A DNA stretch of 64,000 nt from Fimenecus sp964540535. Its GTDB lineage: Bacteria; Bacillota; Clostridia; Oscillospirales; Acutalibacteraceae. The position numbers and the translations under genes are program-made. Shown piece after piece: positions 17,302 to 26,379 of this stretch. Within the stretch, counting starts at the first letter, position 1, and the number at the start of each line of letters is the position of its first letter. The notes beneath the pieces are model-generated. The model was not told the origin of the DNA. It saw only the letters and a program-made list of their open reading frames with translations, and ran no database searches. The DNA is taken from positions 239,925-303,924 of the forward strand of contig CAZIMO010000001.1 of assembly GCA_964540535.1 (NCBI GenBank), written 5' to 3'.

Positions 17302-18315
17302 TTATTCATTATTCTGAATTTGTCTTATGTCTTTACCTATAAATTCAACAGTTTTAAAGTTGCCGATAATTCGTGACGCTACACTTTCGGGATAGCGTGA
17401 CTTAATTTCATCAAGACTTAAATTTGAACTGATTATTGTCGGCACGCCGCGAGCAATACGGCAATTAATAATATTATAAATTGACGAAACCGTAAATGCA
17501 GTTAAGAATTCTGCGCCCAAATCATCAAGAATAAGCAAATCTGCATCAATCAAAGCATCTTCTGTTTCAAAAGTATCTGCTCTTCCGAATTTTTCTCTTT
17601 CCATTTTGTTGAGAAAGCTTATCGCTGAGCCGTAAACCACATTATAGCCCTTTTTAATAACCTCATTGGCAATGGCGAGGGACAAATGAGTTTTGCCAAG
17701 CCCTGTTCTTCCGCAAAAGTAAAGGCTGTTTGAGTCCAAGCCAAAACCCTCTGCATATTCTTTACAGCCCTCAAGCACATCTTTCATTGCAAAATAGGGT
17801 ACTTCGCCGTTATTCTCGGCATATTTTGAATAATAGCTCAAATCGAAATCTTCAAAGCTTGAAAGCTCAAGCGGAGTTGATTTTGACATTTTTTCACTTG
17901 CAAGCTTTTTTAGAAGTTCAAGGTGGCAGGTGCAAAATTTTGTGCCGTAAGAAATACCCTTTTCATCGTTTCGTTCTTCAATGAATCCTTTATCCTCGCA
18001 CTTTTTACAGGTGTAATTCACATCAAGATAATTCTCGGGAAGCCCCAATGACTTTAACAGCTCTGTACGGCTTCGGCGGATATCTGCATTCTTTTTGCGA
18101 ATTTCAAGAAGCTTTTTATCAGCCTGCTCTTTCGGCAGTGCAAAAACTCCCAAAATCTCACGGCCTGTTTTGGCAAGCTCATTTTCGATAAATGCAAATT
18201 CGGGGTATTTTTCGGTTAGCTTTGCTCTATGCTGTGAAGCAACATATTCGGCATCATTGCGTCTTTTTTTAATTTCGCTCAATGCTTTTTCATAAATTTC
18301 TTTTGAATATGCCAA
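17302..18315 (-). CDS. dnaI: Helicase loader, DnaI/DnaC-type AAA+ ATPase
   Basis: 337 residues. N-terminal helicase-interacting region with a zinc-type cluster (CKKCEDKGF ... CTCH, about residues 104-140), then an AAA+ domain with Walker A GRTGLGKTHLS, Walker B LLILDDLGAEF and sensor region IISSNLSLDEI. It loads the replicative helicase during replication initiation and restart. The neighbouring dnaD gene two bases upstream fits the primosome. IstB-type transposition ATPases share the fold, but the N-terminal zinc region and dnaD context argue for the loader. Confidence 0.9.
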   Translation of the reverse strand: MAYSKEIYEKALSEIKKRRNDAEYVASQHRAKLTEKYPEFAFIENELAKTGREILGVFALPKEQADKKLLEIRKKNADIRRSRTELLKSLGLPENYLDVNYTCKKCEDKGFIEERNDEKGISYGTKFCTCHLELLKKLASEKMSKSTPLELSSFEDFDLSYYSKYAENNGEVPYFAMKDVLEGCKEYAEGFGLDSNSLYFCGRTGLGKTHLSLAIANEVIKKGYNVVYGSAISFLNKMEREKFGRADTFETEDALIDADLLILDDLGAEFLTAFTVSSIYNIINCRIARGVPTIISSNLSLDEIKSRYPESVASRIIGNFKTVEFIGKDIRQIQNNE

Positions 18316-18317
18316 TT

Positions 18318-19331
18318 CTATGCCCCCCTGCTTTTCTTTTTGCTTTTCTTTTCACTGAAGTTTTTGCGGTGTTCCCTCGCCTGCTTTTCAGCAAGATTCA
18401 CATCAAAAGATGTTTCTTTTATTTCGGTATTATTTTTGCTCTTTTTAGTATCGAATTTCTTTGTACCTTTTTCGATTTCTTCAACCGTAAATGTGCCTGC
18501 CGAACGCCATTTTTTGAGAGTTCCGTTTATATGGCAAACATTTTTCCAGACAAGACGACCTGTCTGTTTTTCCTCTTTCATTATATAAAAGGCCTTTTCA
18601 ACTGCGTCAATACCGAAGCCCCAGCGAATCCACTCGCAAATCATTTCAAGCACTGCGAACGAGGGTGTTTTTTCGTCATTATTTGTATGCTCTGCAAGCT
18701 CACGGAACAGGCTGATTGCCTTTTCGGTTTCGGATATGTAATCGTCAGCCGCCGCAAGAGTTGTAACTCCGTTCTGCGCCCAATATTTGGCGATTTTCTG
18801 AATATCGTCCTGGCTTGTCGCCTTAATACTCTTTGCGAAATGGAGCATATAATTCACAACATCCGGAGTAATACCGTAAAAATTCACAACGGAATAAATT
18901 GTGCATTGCATTGTATAGCCCAAGGTTCTGCCTAAAATTTCCTGCGCTTCGTTAAAAAGCCGCTTCATTGATCCGTTCTTTTTCATAATATCTTCAATTT
19001 CAGCTTGAGTAGGATTGGTAAATCTTATATCGGGCAGAACAGCAATTTTTTCCGCTGATTTCATTTCGCCTTGACTTTCGGTTTTTACGTTCTTTTCTTC
19101 TTTTTCGGCAGTGAGAATATTTTCATTTTCCCAATACTCAACACATTCAAGCACTTCAGCAAGGGAAAGATTTGTTTTCTTTGAAATTTCTTCTGCGGTT
19201 ACATTTGGATTTCTAAAAATGCAGATTATGACCTTTAATTGTTCTCCGCCGGCAAATTTAAGCCCTTTGTCTGCAATTTCTGCGGGAATTGAGAACATCG
19301 ACGAGTAAACCTTGGGGTCAATTTTAAACAT
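18318..19331 (-). CDS. dnaD: DnaD-domain primosomal protein
   Basis: 337 residues. N-terminal winged-helix part (GEQLKVIICIFRNPNVTAEE, residues about 25-60), a charged linker, then two DnaD/DnaB-type domains with the signature YTMQCTIYSVVNFYGITPDVV-like segment and a second copy ending WIRWGFGIDAVEKAFYIM. The ATG at 19331 is preceded by AAAGGAGGG; a GTG seven codons upstream overlaps that site and is rejected. Acts with DnaI in helicase loading at oriC and in restart. The basic tail (KKSKKKSRG) is typical of such proteins. Confidence 0.88.
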   Translation of the reverse strand: MFKIDPKVYSSMFSIPAEIADKGLKFAGGEQLKVIICIFRNPNVTAEEISKKTNLSLAEVLECVEYWENENILTAEKEEKNVKTESQGEMKSAEKIAVLPDIRFTNPTQAEIEDIMKKNGSMKRLFNEAQEILGRTLGYTMQCTIYSVVNFYGITPDVVNYMLHFAKSIKATSQDDIQKIAKYWAQNGVTTLAAADDYISETEKAISLFRELAEHTNNDEKTPSFAVLEMICEWIRWGFGIDAVEKAFYIMKEEKQTGRLVWKNVCHINGTLKKWRSAGTFTVEEIEKGTKKFDTKKSKNNTEIKETSFDVNLAEKQAREHRKNFSEKKSKKKSRGA

Positions 19332-19364
19332 AGCTTTCCCTCCTTTACACATTATAAGGAAATA

Positions 19365-19393
19365 AGTATACCATATTATTTGAAAAATTGCAA
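19365..19393 (-). promoter_or_regulatory. Promoter of dnaD-dnaI
   Basis: Minus strand TTGCAA (19388-19393), 17-base spacer, TATACT (19365-19370), divergent from the galM promoter. Confidence 0.55.
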
Positions 19394-19428
19394 TTGCTTT
19401 CTTTAGCTGTTAAGGCGATCTTAAAGTA

Positions 19429-19457
19429 TTGACATTAAGTGCATAAAAATATATAAT
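19429..19457 (+). promoter_or_regulatory. Promoter of galM and possibly of ilvN-leuCD
   Basis: Consensus TTGACA (19429-19434), 17-base spacer, TATAAT (19452-19457), 48 bases before the galM start. Confidence 0.75.
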
Positions 19458-19504
19458 ATTTTGGTATATAAGCTTCTTTAAAAATACAATTAGGGGTGAG
19501 TTTT

Positions 19505-20542
19505 ATGAGTATTACAAAATCCGTGTTCGGTACAACAAAAGACGGCAAGCAGGTTGACGCATTTCTCATTGAGAATAACAATAATATGAAAATCAACCTT
19601 ATTACATACGGCGCAACACTGCAAAGCGTTCTCATAAAGGATAAAGAAGATAATGAGCTTGACATACTTTTAGGCTTTGACGATATGGAGGGCTTTGAAA
19701 ACCGTCACGACTATCAAGGTATGATTGTAGGTCCTGTTGCAAACAGAATTTCAGCAGGCGGACTTACTATTGACGGCGTTAAAGTGCCTGTTACCACTAC
19801 GCACGGCGATGTAACGCTTCACAGCAACGGTGAATTTTCAACTGCCGTTTGGAACGCAATTATTGTTGACAGCGATGCAGTTGAATTCTCATATTTCAGT
19901 AAAGACGGCACAGAGGGATTCCCGGGTAATAAAAAGGTGACGGTTAAGTATACACTTACCGACAAAAACGAGATTATTATTGATTACAATGCGGTATCTG
20001 ACAAGAAAACGGCATTCAATCTTACAAATCACGCATATTTCAACCTTAAAGGATACCAAAACGGCGATATTCTTGACCACGAACTATATATTAACGCTGA
20101 CGCATTCACTCCTATGGGAGATGGACTTGTTCCCACAGGTGAAATCCGAGATGTAACAGATACTCCCTTTGATTTCAGAACGTCTAAAACAATAGGCAGA
20201 GATATAAACGAAGATTATGAGCAGTTAGCGGCAGGCAACGGCTATGATCACAACTTCTGTATTAATGGCTATAACAAGGAGCTTAGACTTGCGGCGACTG
20301 TTAAAGCGCCAAGCGGCGTAAAGTTAGATTGCTTTACAGATTTACCCGGTATGCAGTTATATGTGGGCAACTTTTTAGAGGGCAAAATCGGCAAGAACAA
20401 TACACCTATGGATTTCCGCGCAGGCTTCTGCCTCGAAACACAGTATTATCCCAACGCTACAAATACACCCAGCTTTTACAACTGTGTATTTGACAAGGAT
20501 GAAGCAGTTAAAACTACAACAATTTATAAAGTCACCGTGTGA
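19505..20542 (+). CDS. galM: Aldose 1-epimerase (galactose mutarotase)
   Basis: 345 residues. Interconverts alpha and beta anomers of galactose and other aldoses, the entry to the Leloir pathway. Family motifs: NLITYGATLQSVLI near the N terminus, GPVANRISAGG, LHSNG, the catalytic-histidine block FNLTNHAYFNLKG, DHNFCINGY and a late acidic region CLETQYYPNA with the catalytic glutamate. The ATG at 19505 is placed 4-5 bases after AGGGGTGAG; a GTG within that ribosome binding site is rejected. No galK or galT nearby. No terminator is visible before ilvN, 43 bases downstream. Confidence 0.95.
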   Translation: MSITKSVFGTTKDGKQVDAFLIENNNNMKINLITYGATLQSVLIKDKEDNELDILLGFDDMEGFENRHDYQGMIVGPVANRISAGGLTIDGVKVPVTTTHGDVTLHSNGEFSTAVWNAIIVDSDAVEFSYFSKDGTEGFPGNKKVTVKYTLTDKNEIIIDYNAVSDKKTAFNLTNHAYFNLKGYQNGDILDHELYINADAFTPMGDGLVPTGEIRDVTDTPFDFRTSKTIGRDINEDYEQLAAGNGYDHNFCINGYNKELRLAATVKAPSGVKLDCFTDLPGMQLYVGNFLEGKIGKNNTPMDFRAGFCLETQYYPNATNTPSFYNCVFDKDEAVKTTTIYKVTV

Positions 20543-20585
20543 TTTTTCAGCATTATAAATCATCAATATAAAAGGAAGAATTTGT

Positions 20586-21098
20586 ATGGAAGATATTAAA
20601 AGAATTTATTTAGCGGCTTTAGTTTATAACCGTACAGGTGTACTTTTGCGTGTTGCCGGACTTTTCGCGCGCCGCGGCTACAATGTAGTTTCTCTTACAG
20701 TTTCTGAAACAGAAAGTCCCGAATATTCAAGAATGACAATTGTTTCTGATGTTGAGTCATACAAGGTTACAATGGTTGAGCAACAGCTCTCTCGTCTTGA
20801 AGATGTGCTCAATGTTGTCCGTCTTGACGAAAGCAACCTTGTTTCATCTGAACTTTTGCTCATTAAGGTTCATGCTCTTAACAAAGACAGAACAAGGGTT
20901 CTTAAAACAATTAACGGCTTTGGCGCAAAGGTTATGGACATAGGTCATACCACAATCACAGCTGAGCTTACAGGTCTCTCGTCGCTTATTGACACATTTA
21001 TCGGCAAAATGAGCAAATACGGAATTTGCGAGCTTTCACGTTCAGGTCTTACTGCTCTTGAAAGCGGAGATAAGAGTATTAAAGGAATTGAGGAATAA
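20586..21098 (+). CDS. ilvN: Acetolactate synthase regulatory (small) subunit
   Basis: 170 residues: an N-terminal ACT domain (residues about 5-80, with NRTGVLLRVAGLFARRGYNV, the classic ACT opening) and the C-terminal ALS_ss domain (ELLLIKVHA to the end). The subunit raises activity of the catalytic acetolactate synthase and makes it sensitive to valine. The catalytic gene ilvB is not adjacent, which is unusual. AAAGGAAGAA precedes the ATG. The next gene, leuC, starts three bases after the stop, so branched-chain synthesis genes are coupled here. Confidence 0.95.
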   Translation: MEDIKRIYLAALVYNRTGVLLRVAGLFARRGYNVVSLTVSETESPEYSRMTIVSDVESYKVTMVEQQLSRLEDVLNVVRLDESNLVSSELLLIKVHALNKDRTRVLKTINGFGAKVMDIGHTTITAELTGLSSLIDTFIGKMSKYGICELSRSGLTALESGDKSIKGIEE

Positions 21099-21101
21099 AC
21101 T

Positions 21102-22364
21102 ATGGGAATGACAATGACACAAAAAATTCTTGCGGCACACGCAGGATTAGATAAGGTTGAAGCAGGTCAGCTTATAAATGTCCGTCTTGATTTGGTAATG
21201 GGCAACGATGTTACAAGTCCTGTTGCAATCAACGAAATGAAAGCAAAGGGCTTTTCAGAGGTTTTTGACCGCAATAAAATAGCGCTTGTTATGGATCATT
21301 TCACACCAAACAAAGATATTAAGTCGGCAGAACACTGCAAGCAGGTAAGACAGTTTGCAAGAGAATACAGAATTAAGAATTTCTTTGATGTAGGTCAAAT
21401 GGGTATTGAACACGCACTTCTCCCGGAAAAAGGAATTGTAATCAGCGGTGACACTGTAATCGGCGCTGACTCACACACCTGCACATACGGCGCACTCGGC
21501 GCGTTTTCAACAGGCGTAGGTTCAACCGATATGGCGGCAGGTATGATTTCGGGTATGGCTTGGTTTAAAGTACCGTCGGCTATTAAGGTCAATGTTACAG
21601 GAAAATTCAACAAATGGGTAAGCGGTAAGGATTTAATTCTTCATCTTATCGGCAAAATCGGCGTTGACGGCGCTTTATACCGTTCGCTTGAATTCACAGG
21701 CGACGGAATTGCAAATCTTTCAATGGACGACCGCTTCTGTATTGCCAATATGGCTATTGAATGCGGCGCAAAGAACGGTATTTTTCCTGTTGACGAAAAA
21801 ACTCTTGAATATATGAAGGGAAGAACCGACCGTGAGCCTGTAATTTTTGAGGCTGATGATGACGCAGTTTACGACGAGGTTATAAACATTGATTTGAGCG
21901 AGCTTAAATCAACAGTTGCATTCCCTCACCTGCCCGAAAACGCTCATATTGTGGGTGAATTTGATAAGCTTTATATCGACCAAGCTGTAATCGGATCATG
22001 CACAAACGGCAGAATTGAAGATATGCGTGCGGCGGCTGAAGTTCTTAAAGGCAAAAAGGTCAATGAAAATGTCCGCTGTATTGTTATCCCTGCAACGCAA
22101 ACTGTTTATCTTCAGTGCATTCGCGAAGGCCTTGCCGAAATTTTTGTTGAGGCAGGCGCAGTATTTTCAACTCCCACCTGCGGACCGTGTCTTGGCGGCC
22201 ATATGGGTATTTTGGCGGCAGAAGAAAAGGCAATTTCAACAACAAACCGCAACTTTGTAGGCAGAATGGGACATCCCACAAGCGAAGTTTATCTTGCAAG
22301 CCCCTATGTTGCGGCGGCAAGTGCAATTGCAGGCTATATCTGCACACCTGAGGAGGTACTTTAA
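21102..22364 (+). CDS. leuC: 3-isopropylmalate dehydratase large subunit
   Basis: 420 residues, the shorter bacterial/archaeal type. Binds a 4Fe-4S cluster through the Cys of GSCTNGR and the CxxC of TPTCGPCLGG, and has the substrate-binding SGDTVIGADSHTCTYGALGAF block. With LeuD it isomerises 2-isopropylmalate to 3-isopropylmalate in leucine synthesis; homoaconitase-type substrates are an alternative in this subgroup, but ilvN upstream favours leucine. The ATG is three bases from the ilvN stop and leuD begins one base after the leuC stop. Confidence 0.95.
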   Translation: MGMTMTQKILAAHAGLDKVEAGQLINVRLDLVMGNDVTSPVAINEMKAKGFSEVFDRNKIALVMDHFTPNKDIKSAEHCKQVRQFAREYRIKNFFDVGQMGIEHALLPEKGIVISGDTVIGADSHTCTYGALGAFSTGVGSTDMAAGMISGMAWFKVPSAIKVNVTGKFNKWVSGKDLILHLIGKIGVDGALYRSLEFTGDGIANLSMDDRFCIANMAIECGAKNGIFPVDEKTLEYMKGRTDREPVIFEADDDAVYDEVINIDLSELKSTVAFPHLPENAHIVGEFDKLYIDQAVIGSCTNGRIEDMRAAAEVLKGKKVNENVRCIVIPATQTVYLQCIREGLAEIFVEAGAVFSTPTCGPCLGGHMGILAAEEKAISTTNRNFVGRMGHPTSEVYLASPYVAAASAIAGYICTPEEVL

Positions 22365-22365
22365 A

Positions 22366-22845
22366 ATGAAAATTCAAGGTTCAGTACACAAATACGGCGA
22401 TCATGTTGATACGGATGTTATCATTCCTGCAAGATACCTCAACACAGCAGACCACAAGGAATTGGCAAGTCACTGTATGGAGGATATTGACAAGGAATTT
22501 GTTAATAATGTTAAAGAGGGCGACTTAATTGTTGCCGGCGTTAATTTCGGCTGCGGCTCATCCCGCGAGCACGCACCGATTGCCATTAAAGCGGCAGGCG
22601 TTTCATGCGTTATCGCCAAAACCTTTGCAAGAATTTTTTACAGAAATTCGCTGAATATCGGACTTCCGATTTTGGAATGTCCCGAAGCCTGCGATGCCAT
22701 TGAAAACGGCGATGAAGTTGCTGTTGACTTTGACAGCGGTGTTATCACCAATGTTACAAAAGGCACAAGCTACAAGGCGCAGCCGTTCCCCGAATTTATT
22801 CAGAATATTATTTCAAAGGGCGGACTTCTGGCTTCGCTTAAATAA
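22366..22845 (+). CDS. leuD: 3-isopropylmalate dehydratase small subunit
   Basis: 159 residues, the short LeuD type. Contains the swivel-domain signature FGCGSSREHAPIAIKAAGV with the active-site serines, and begins with DHVDTDVIIPARYLNT. Partner of LeuC. The ATG at 22366 is supported by GAGGAGGT at 22349-22357, which lies inside the end of leuC. leuB and leuA are not in the window. Confidence 0.95.
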   Translation: MKIQGSVHKYGDHVDTDVIIPARYLNTADHKELASHCMEDIDKEFVNNVKEGDLIVAGVNFGCGSSREHAPIAIKAAGVSCVIAKTFARIFYRNSLNIGLPILECPEACDAIENGDEVAVDFDSGVITNVTKGTSYKAQPFPEFIQNIISKGGLLASLK

Positions 22846-22926
22846 ATTACTAATCATTGATGTAACACATTTTCCTCTTTTCCATAGAATGTAATGTAAG
22901 TTCAATACGGGAGGGAGGAAAAACAA

Positions 22927-23067
22927 ATGTGTAACTTCTTCGGTAACAACTCATGGTTGCTTATTATCATTATCTTGATACTTCTCGCTGATAATAACAA
23001 CGGTTGCTGTGACAACGGTTGCAACAATGGTCGCAACAACGACTGTGGCTGTGGCTGCGGTTGCTGA
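22927..23067 (+). CDS. Cysteine-rich microprotein, 46 residues
   Basis: Short gene with a very strong ribosome binding site (GGGAGGGAGG, 22909-22918). The product opens MCNFFGNNSWLL, has a hydrophobic stretch (residues 11-21, LLIIIILILLA), then an Asn/Gly/Cys tail: C27, C28, C32, C40, C42, C44 and C46, with C2 at the start, eight cysteines in 46 residues. The tail ends with alternating C-G pairs. Short proteins of this composition are common in gut Clostridia and are sometimes labelled high-cysteine or chorion-like; their role is unknown. The single hydrophobic segment suggests a membrane-associated or exported peptide. It lies alone between leuD and hflX. Confidence 0.75.
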   Translation: MCNFFGNNSWLLIIIILILLADNNNGCCDNGCNNGRNNDCGCGCGC

Positions 23068-23102
23068 TAATCAGTGAATATTAAGGCAGTATAAACTTAA
23101 AA

Positions 23103-23133
23103 GCGGGCAGCAGAAATGTTGTCCGCATTTTTA
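23103..23133 (+). terminator. Terminator after the Cys-rich microprotein gene
   Basis: GCGGGCAGCA (23103-23112) pairs with TGTTGTCCGC with wobble pairs around a GAAA loop, then ATTTTT. Confidence 0.8.
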
Positions 23134-23172
23134 ATTGTTATGTCAGCTATAAGCTGAATACAGAGGAATTTT

Positions 23173-24423
23173 ATGGAATATTACGAAATTGATAATTCGC
23201 CCGAAAAGGCATTGCTTTTAAGCGTTGATACGGGCGAGTTTGACGCTGAAAGCGGAATTGAAGAACTAACTCTGCTCGCTGAAAGCGCAGGTGCAGAGGT
23301 TGCAGGCTCAATTATTCAGAAAAAATCCACTCCCGACGGAGCAACATATATCGGCACTGGCAGACTTCACGAAGCAGAGCTTTTTTGTCATAATCAGGAA
23401 ATTGACATAATAATATGCGACAGCGAGCTTACACCCTCACAAATCCGCAATATTGAAAACGCAACTAAAGTGCGTGTTATTGACCGCACACAGCTTATTC
23501 TTGATATTTTTGCTCTGCGCGCTAAAACACGGGAAGGTAAACTCCAGGTTGAGCTTGCCCAGCTTAAATATGCCCTCCCCCGCCTTACGGGAAAGGGCAA
23601 ACAAATGTCAAGGCTCGGCGGCGGTATCGGTACAAGAGGTCCCGGTGAAAGCAAGCTTGAAAGTGACCGACGTCACATTATGAGACGAATGTACGCTTTG
23701 CAGGAGCAGTTAGAAGAAGTTGAAAAGCACCGCGGACTGCTTCGCAAAAGGCGTGAAAAAAACGGTGTGATTACCGTAGCTCTTGTAGGATACACAAACG
23801 CCGGCAAATCCACGCTTATGAACGCTTTAACCGACGCAGGAGTTCTTGCGGAGGACAAGCTATTTGCCACTCTTGACCCCACTTCGCGAAAGCTGACGCT
23901 CCCGAGCGGACAAGAGGTTATGCTCATTGATACAGTCGGTTTTGTAAGCAGACTCCCTCACGATTTAGTAAAGGCATTCCGTTCAACTCTTGAAGAAGCC
24001 GCCGAGGCTGATATAGTGCTGAATGTGTGCGATGCTTCCGATGCGCGATGTGCCGAGCATATTGAAATCACAACAGATATTTTAAAAGACTTAGGTTGTC
24101 CGGGCGACAACATAATCACAGTAATGAACAAATGCGACAAAGCAGATAATTTTTTCGACATTATCGGAATGGGAAAAACTGTTATGATAAGCGCTTTAAA
24201 AGCGATTAACCTTGATTTATTGCTCGGCGAAATCGAAAAATGCCTTGCGCTTCACAGCGTTGAGCTTGAATTATTAGTTCCGTTTAATAAAGGCAGTGAA
24301 CTGAATACAATTCGCAATTCGGGAAAAATCCTTACTGAAGAATTTACAGCAGAAGGTACGCTGATAAAAGTGATTTTGCCTGCAAGCGAAGCAGACAAAT
24401 ATAAAGATTTTATTGCAAAATAA
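23173..24423 (+). CDS. hflX: GTPase HflX
   Basis: 416 residues. N-terminal HflX domain (residues about 20-180, with TYIGTGRLHE, SQLTPSQ-like SELTPSQIRNIE, the RTQLILDIFALRA helix and the glycine-rich LGGGIGTRGPGESKLE), then a TRAFAC G domain: G1 GYTNAGKST, G3 DTVGF, G4 NKCD and G5 SAL. HflX binds the 50S subunit and splits stalled or hibernating ribosomes under stress. GAGGAATTTT precedes the ATG. Monocistronic by appearance, with weak hairpins on either side. Confidence 0.96.
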   Translation: MEYYEIDNSPEKALLLSVDTGEFDAESGIEELTLLAESAGAEVAGSIIQKKSTPDGATYIGTGRLHEAELFCHNQEIDIIICDSELTPSQIRNIENATKVRVIDRTQLILDIFALRAKTREGKLQVELAQLKYALPRLTGKGKQMSRLGGGIGTRGPGESKLESDRRHIMRRMYALQEQLEEVEKHRGLLRKRREKNGVITVALVGYTNAGKSTLMNALTDAGVLAEDKLFATLDPTSRKLTLPSGQEVMLIDTVGFVSRLPHDLVKAFRSTLEEAAEADIVLNVCDASDARCAEHIEITTDILKDLGCPGDNIITVMNKCDKADNFFDIIGMGKTVMISALKAINLDLLLGEIEKCLALHSVELELLVPFNKGSELNTIRNSGKILTEEFTAEGTLIKVILPASEADKYKDFIAK

Positions 24424-24526
24424 AAGAATTCTCGCAATGCGAGAGTGTTTTACGGTATTCGGGGTGTGTTTTTTTGTGACGGTTTTGTAGAATTAAATTG
24501 CACCAAACACAAAGGAGGCAATTTTT

Positions 24527-25852
24527 ATGGCAAAAAAATCAATAGGTCAGTTTATTTCGGCTCTGCGGAAAGCAAACGGAATGACTCAAAAGCAGTTGGC
24601 AGAAAGGCTTAATGTATCTGACAAGGCTGTGAGCCGTTGGGAACGTGACGAATCCGCACCCGATTTGTCCCTTATACCCGTAATCGCTGAAATTTTTGAA
24701 GTAACCTCTGATGAAATTCTGCGCGGCGAACGTAAAATTCAAGAATATGAAGACTTTGCGCCGCAAAACAATGTAAAGGCCGAAAGGCAAATCGAGCGCC
24801 TTACCAATGATACGCGTACCAAGCTTGTAATCCGCAGTATTATCGCCGCAGGAATCGGATTTTTAGGACTGCTGGCGGCAATGATTTGCAATTTTGGCTT
24901 TTACAGAGCGGGTTTAGGATTTCTTATCGGCTGTGTACTTTATTTGATTGCGGCAGTATGCGAGGCTTCATTTGTTATTGTCGCTGTAAATTCAGTTAAA
25001 ACAAGCGGTTTTGACGGAGAAACTATAAACGGATGTAAAAAATTACTCTTACGCACATCAACTTGGACATTTTCAATAATCTTTTTCCTGCTATTCATTT
25101 CAATACCGTTTATTGAAAACGGATTTGATTTTTTCGGAATTTTATTAGAAGAATGGCTTATCATGGGAGCAATATATGGCGTGATTTGCATCATAATTTG
25201 CTCAATCAGTTCGGCAATTGTAAATCGTATTGCAATCAAACGAGGCTTTTATACCATCAGTGAAAAAGAAAAAGCAAAGTCAAGCAAAATTTTTAAATTA
25301 AAAAAGGTTTCCGCGATAATTCTTGCAGTTATGCTTGCTTTTACATTTGCAATTCACGGTATTTATGACGGTATCCTATACCAAATTGTTTGGGAAAAGG
25401 TCGGTCACGGCAGAGAATTCACCGATTTGTCAGAATTTAAAATATACATTGAAACCGATGAACCGCCCATTGATTACTCTGAATACGGTTTTGGATATTA
25501 TATCCAAGAAGAACCTATGACCGAACCTTACAATTATGAAGAGGATTATGAGGAAGATTACGTAATTGACGATTATGAAATCCCTTATGACAATTATGAA
25601 ACATTGACAATCGAAGCGCCCGACGGAACAGTGCTTTGCGAATATAAGCATATCAACACAAATGTATTGTCAATCAGCGTGAAATATTCAGGCAACAATG
25701 CCACTGTAATAACCTATAATTTCGCTGAAATCTACAAGGCCAACCGAGTAACCGAAGCTATCAATTACTGCATAATTGCTTTGTATTTTATTGAAGTTGT
25801 CGCCGTAATAATCGGATATAATGTGAAAAAGTATAAGATAATTAAAAATTAA
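24527..25852 (+). CDS. HTH regulator fused to a multi-pass membrane domain
   Basis: 441 residues. Residues 8-65 are an XRE HTH (MTQKQLAERLNVSDKAVSRW), followed by a short linker and about seven hydrophobic helices grouped as 100-165, 180-240, 258-285 and 410-430. Between the last two sits a polar, very acidic Tyr/Glu/Asp-rich segment (DYEEDYVIDDYEIPYDNYE region, about residues 335-370). It is probably on the outer face. The layout suggests a membrane-tethered one-component regulator sensing an envelope signal, but no ligand can be named. AAAGGAGGCA ribosome binding site. Ends at a strong terminator. Confidence 0.8.
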   Translation: MAKKSIGQFISALRKANGMTQKQLAERLNVSDKAVSRWERDESAPDLSLIPVIAEIFEVTSDEILRGERKIQEYEDFAPQNNVKAERQIERLTNDTRTKLVIRSIIAAGIGFLGLLAAMICNFGFYRAGLGFLIGCVLYLIAAVCEASFVIVAVNSVKTSGFDGETINGCKKLLLRTSTWTFSIIFFLLFISIPFIENGFDFFGILLEEWLIMGAIYGVICIIICSISSAIVNRIAIKRGFYTISEKEKAKSSKIFKLKKVSAIILAVMLAFTFAIHGIYDGILYQIVWEKVGHGREFTDLSEFKIYIETDEPPIDYSEYGFGYYIQEEPMTEPYNYEEDYEEDYVIDDYEIPYDNYETLTIEAPDGTVLCEYKHINTNVLSISVKYSGNNATVITYNFAEIYKANRVTEAINYCIIALYFIEVVAVIIGYNVKKYKIIKN

Positions 25853-25886
25853 ATAGCAGAACAAAGCAATACTTCGCAAAAAAGTG

Positions 25887-25929
25887 AAAGGACAATAGAG
25901 ACCATTATGGTCTCCTTGTCCTTTTTTAT
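25887..25929 (+). terminator. Terminator of the HTH-membrane regulator gene
   Basis: AAAGGACA and AGAGACC arms (25887-25902) pair with GGTCTC and TGTCCTTT (25908-25925), interrupted by a small internal loop; T-run follows. Confidence 0.85.
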
Positions 25930-26003
25930 ACTGTATAACCCTTTATAAAGCTTCATCTCTTCCGAAATGTGTCAGTAGGGAAGATTAACAAATTGTAATC
26001 TGT

Positions 26004-26357
26004 TTAATATTCAAAAATAATTGATTCTTGATAGTCAGTAGTTTGAGTATATAGTTCAAGTTTTTCCCCTTTTTCAATAATAAATTTATTGTCTTTTGAA
26101 ATTAAACTATTTGTGTTTGTCAATCCAAACCGATTTACTTCAATACTAATTTCACTCTCCGTTATATCAGTTATTTTAAACTCATATTCATTACCCAATA
26201 AAGAATATGTTAATGTCTTTCCAACTTTAATCTCTATACTATTAGTATTATCATTCAAAGTAACATTTATATTAGAAGATTTATTTATTTTTTCACAACC
26301 TGTTAATCCAAATATCATAAGCCCACATAATAAAATGGTTAATATTACTTTTTTCAT
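26004..26357 (-). CDS. Small lipoprotein of unknown function
   Basis: 117 residues. Signal peptide MKKVILTILLCGLMIFG with lipobox LTGC at residues 18-21, so Cys21 should be lipidated and the mature part membrane-anchored outside. The mature domain is short, acidic and beta-rich in composition (TLTYSLLGNEYEFKITDITESEISIEV). No family recognised. Stands alone, with a 22-base gap to the end of the exonuclease gene upstream, possibly cotranscribed with it. Confidence 0.75.
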   Translation of the reverse strand: MKKVILTILLCGLMIFGLTGCEKINKSSNINVTLNDNTNSIEIKVGKTLTYSLLGNEYEFKITDITESEISIEVNRFGLTNTNSLISKDNKFIIEKGEKLELYTQTTDYQESIIFEY

Positions 26358-26379
26358 AATAAAATACCAGCTCCAATTA

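Noticed and set aside
24427..24450. Terminator after hflX (TCTCGCA/TGCGAGA)
   Set aside because: The arms are separated by a single base, too tight for a normal loop, and the tail is weak.
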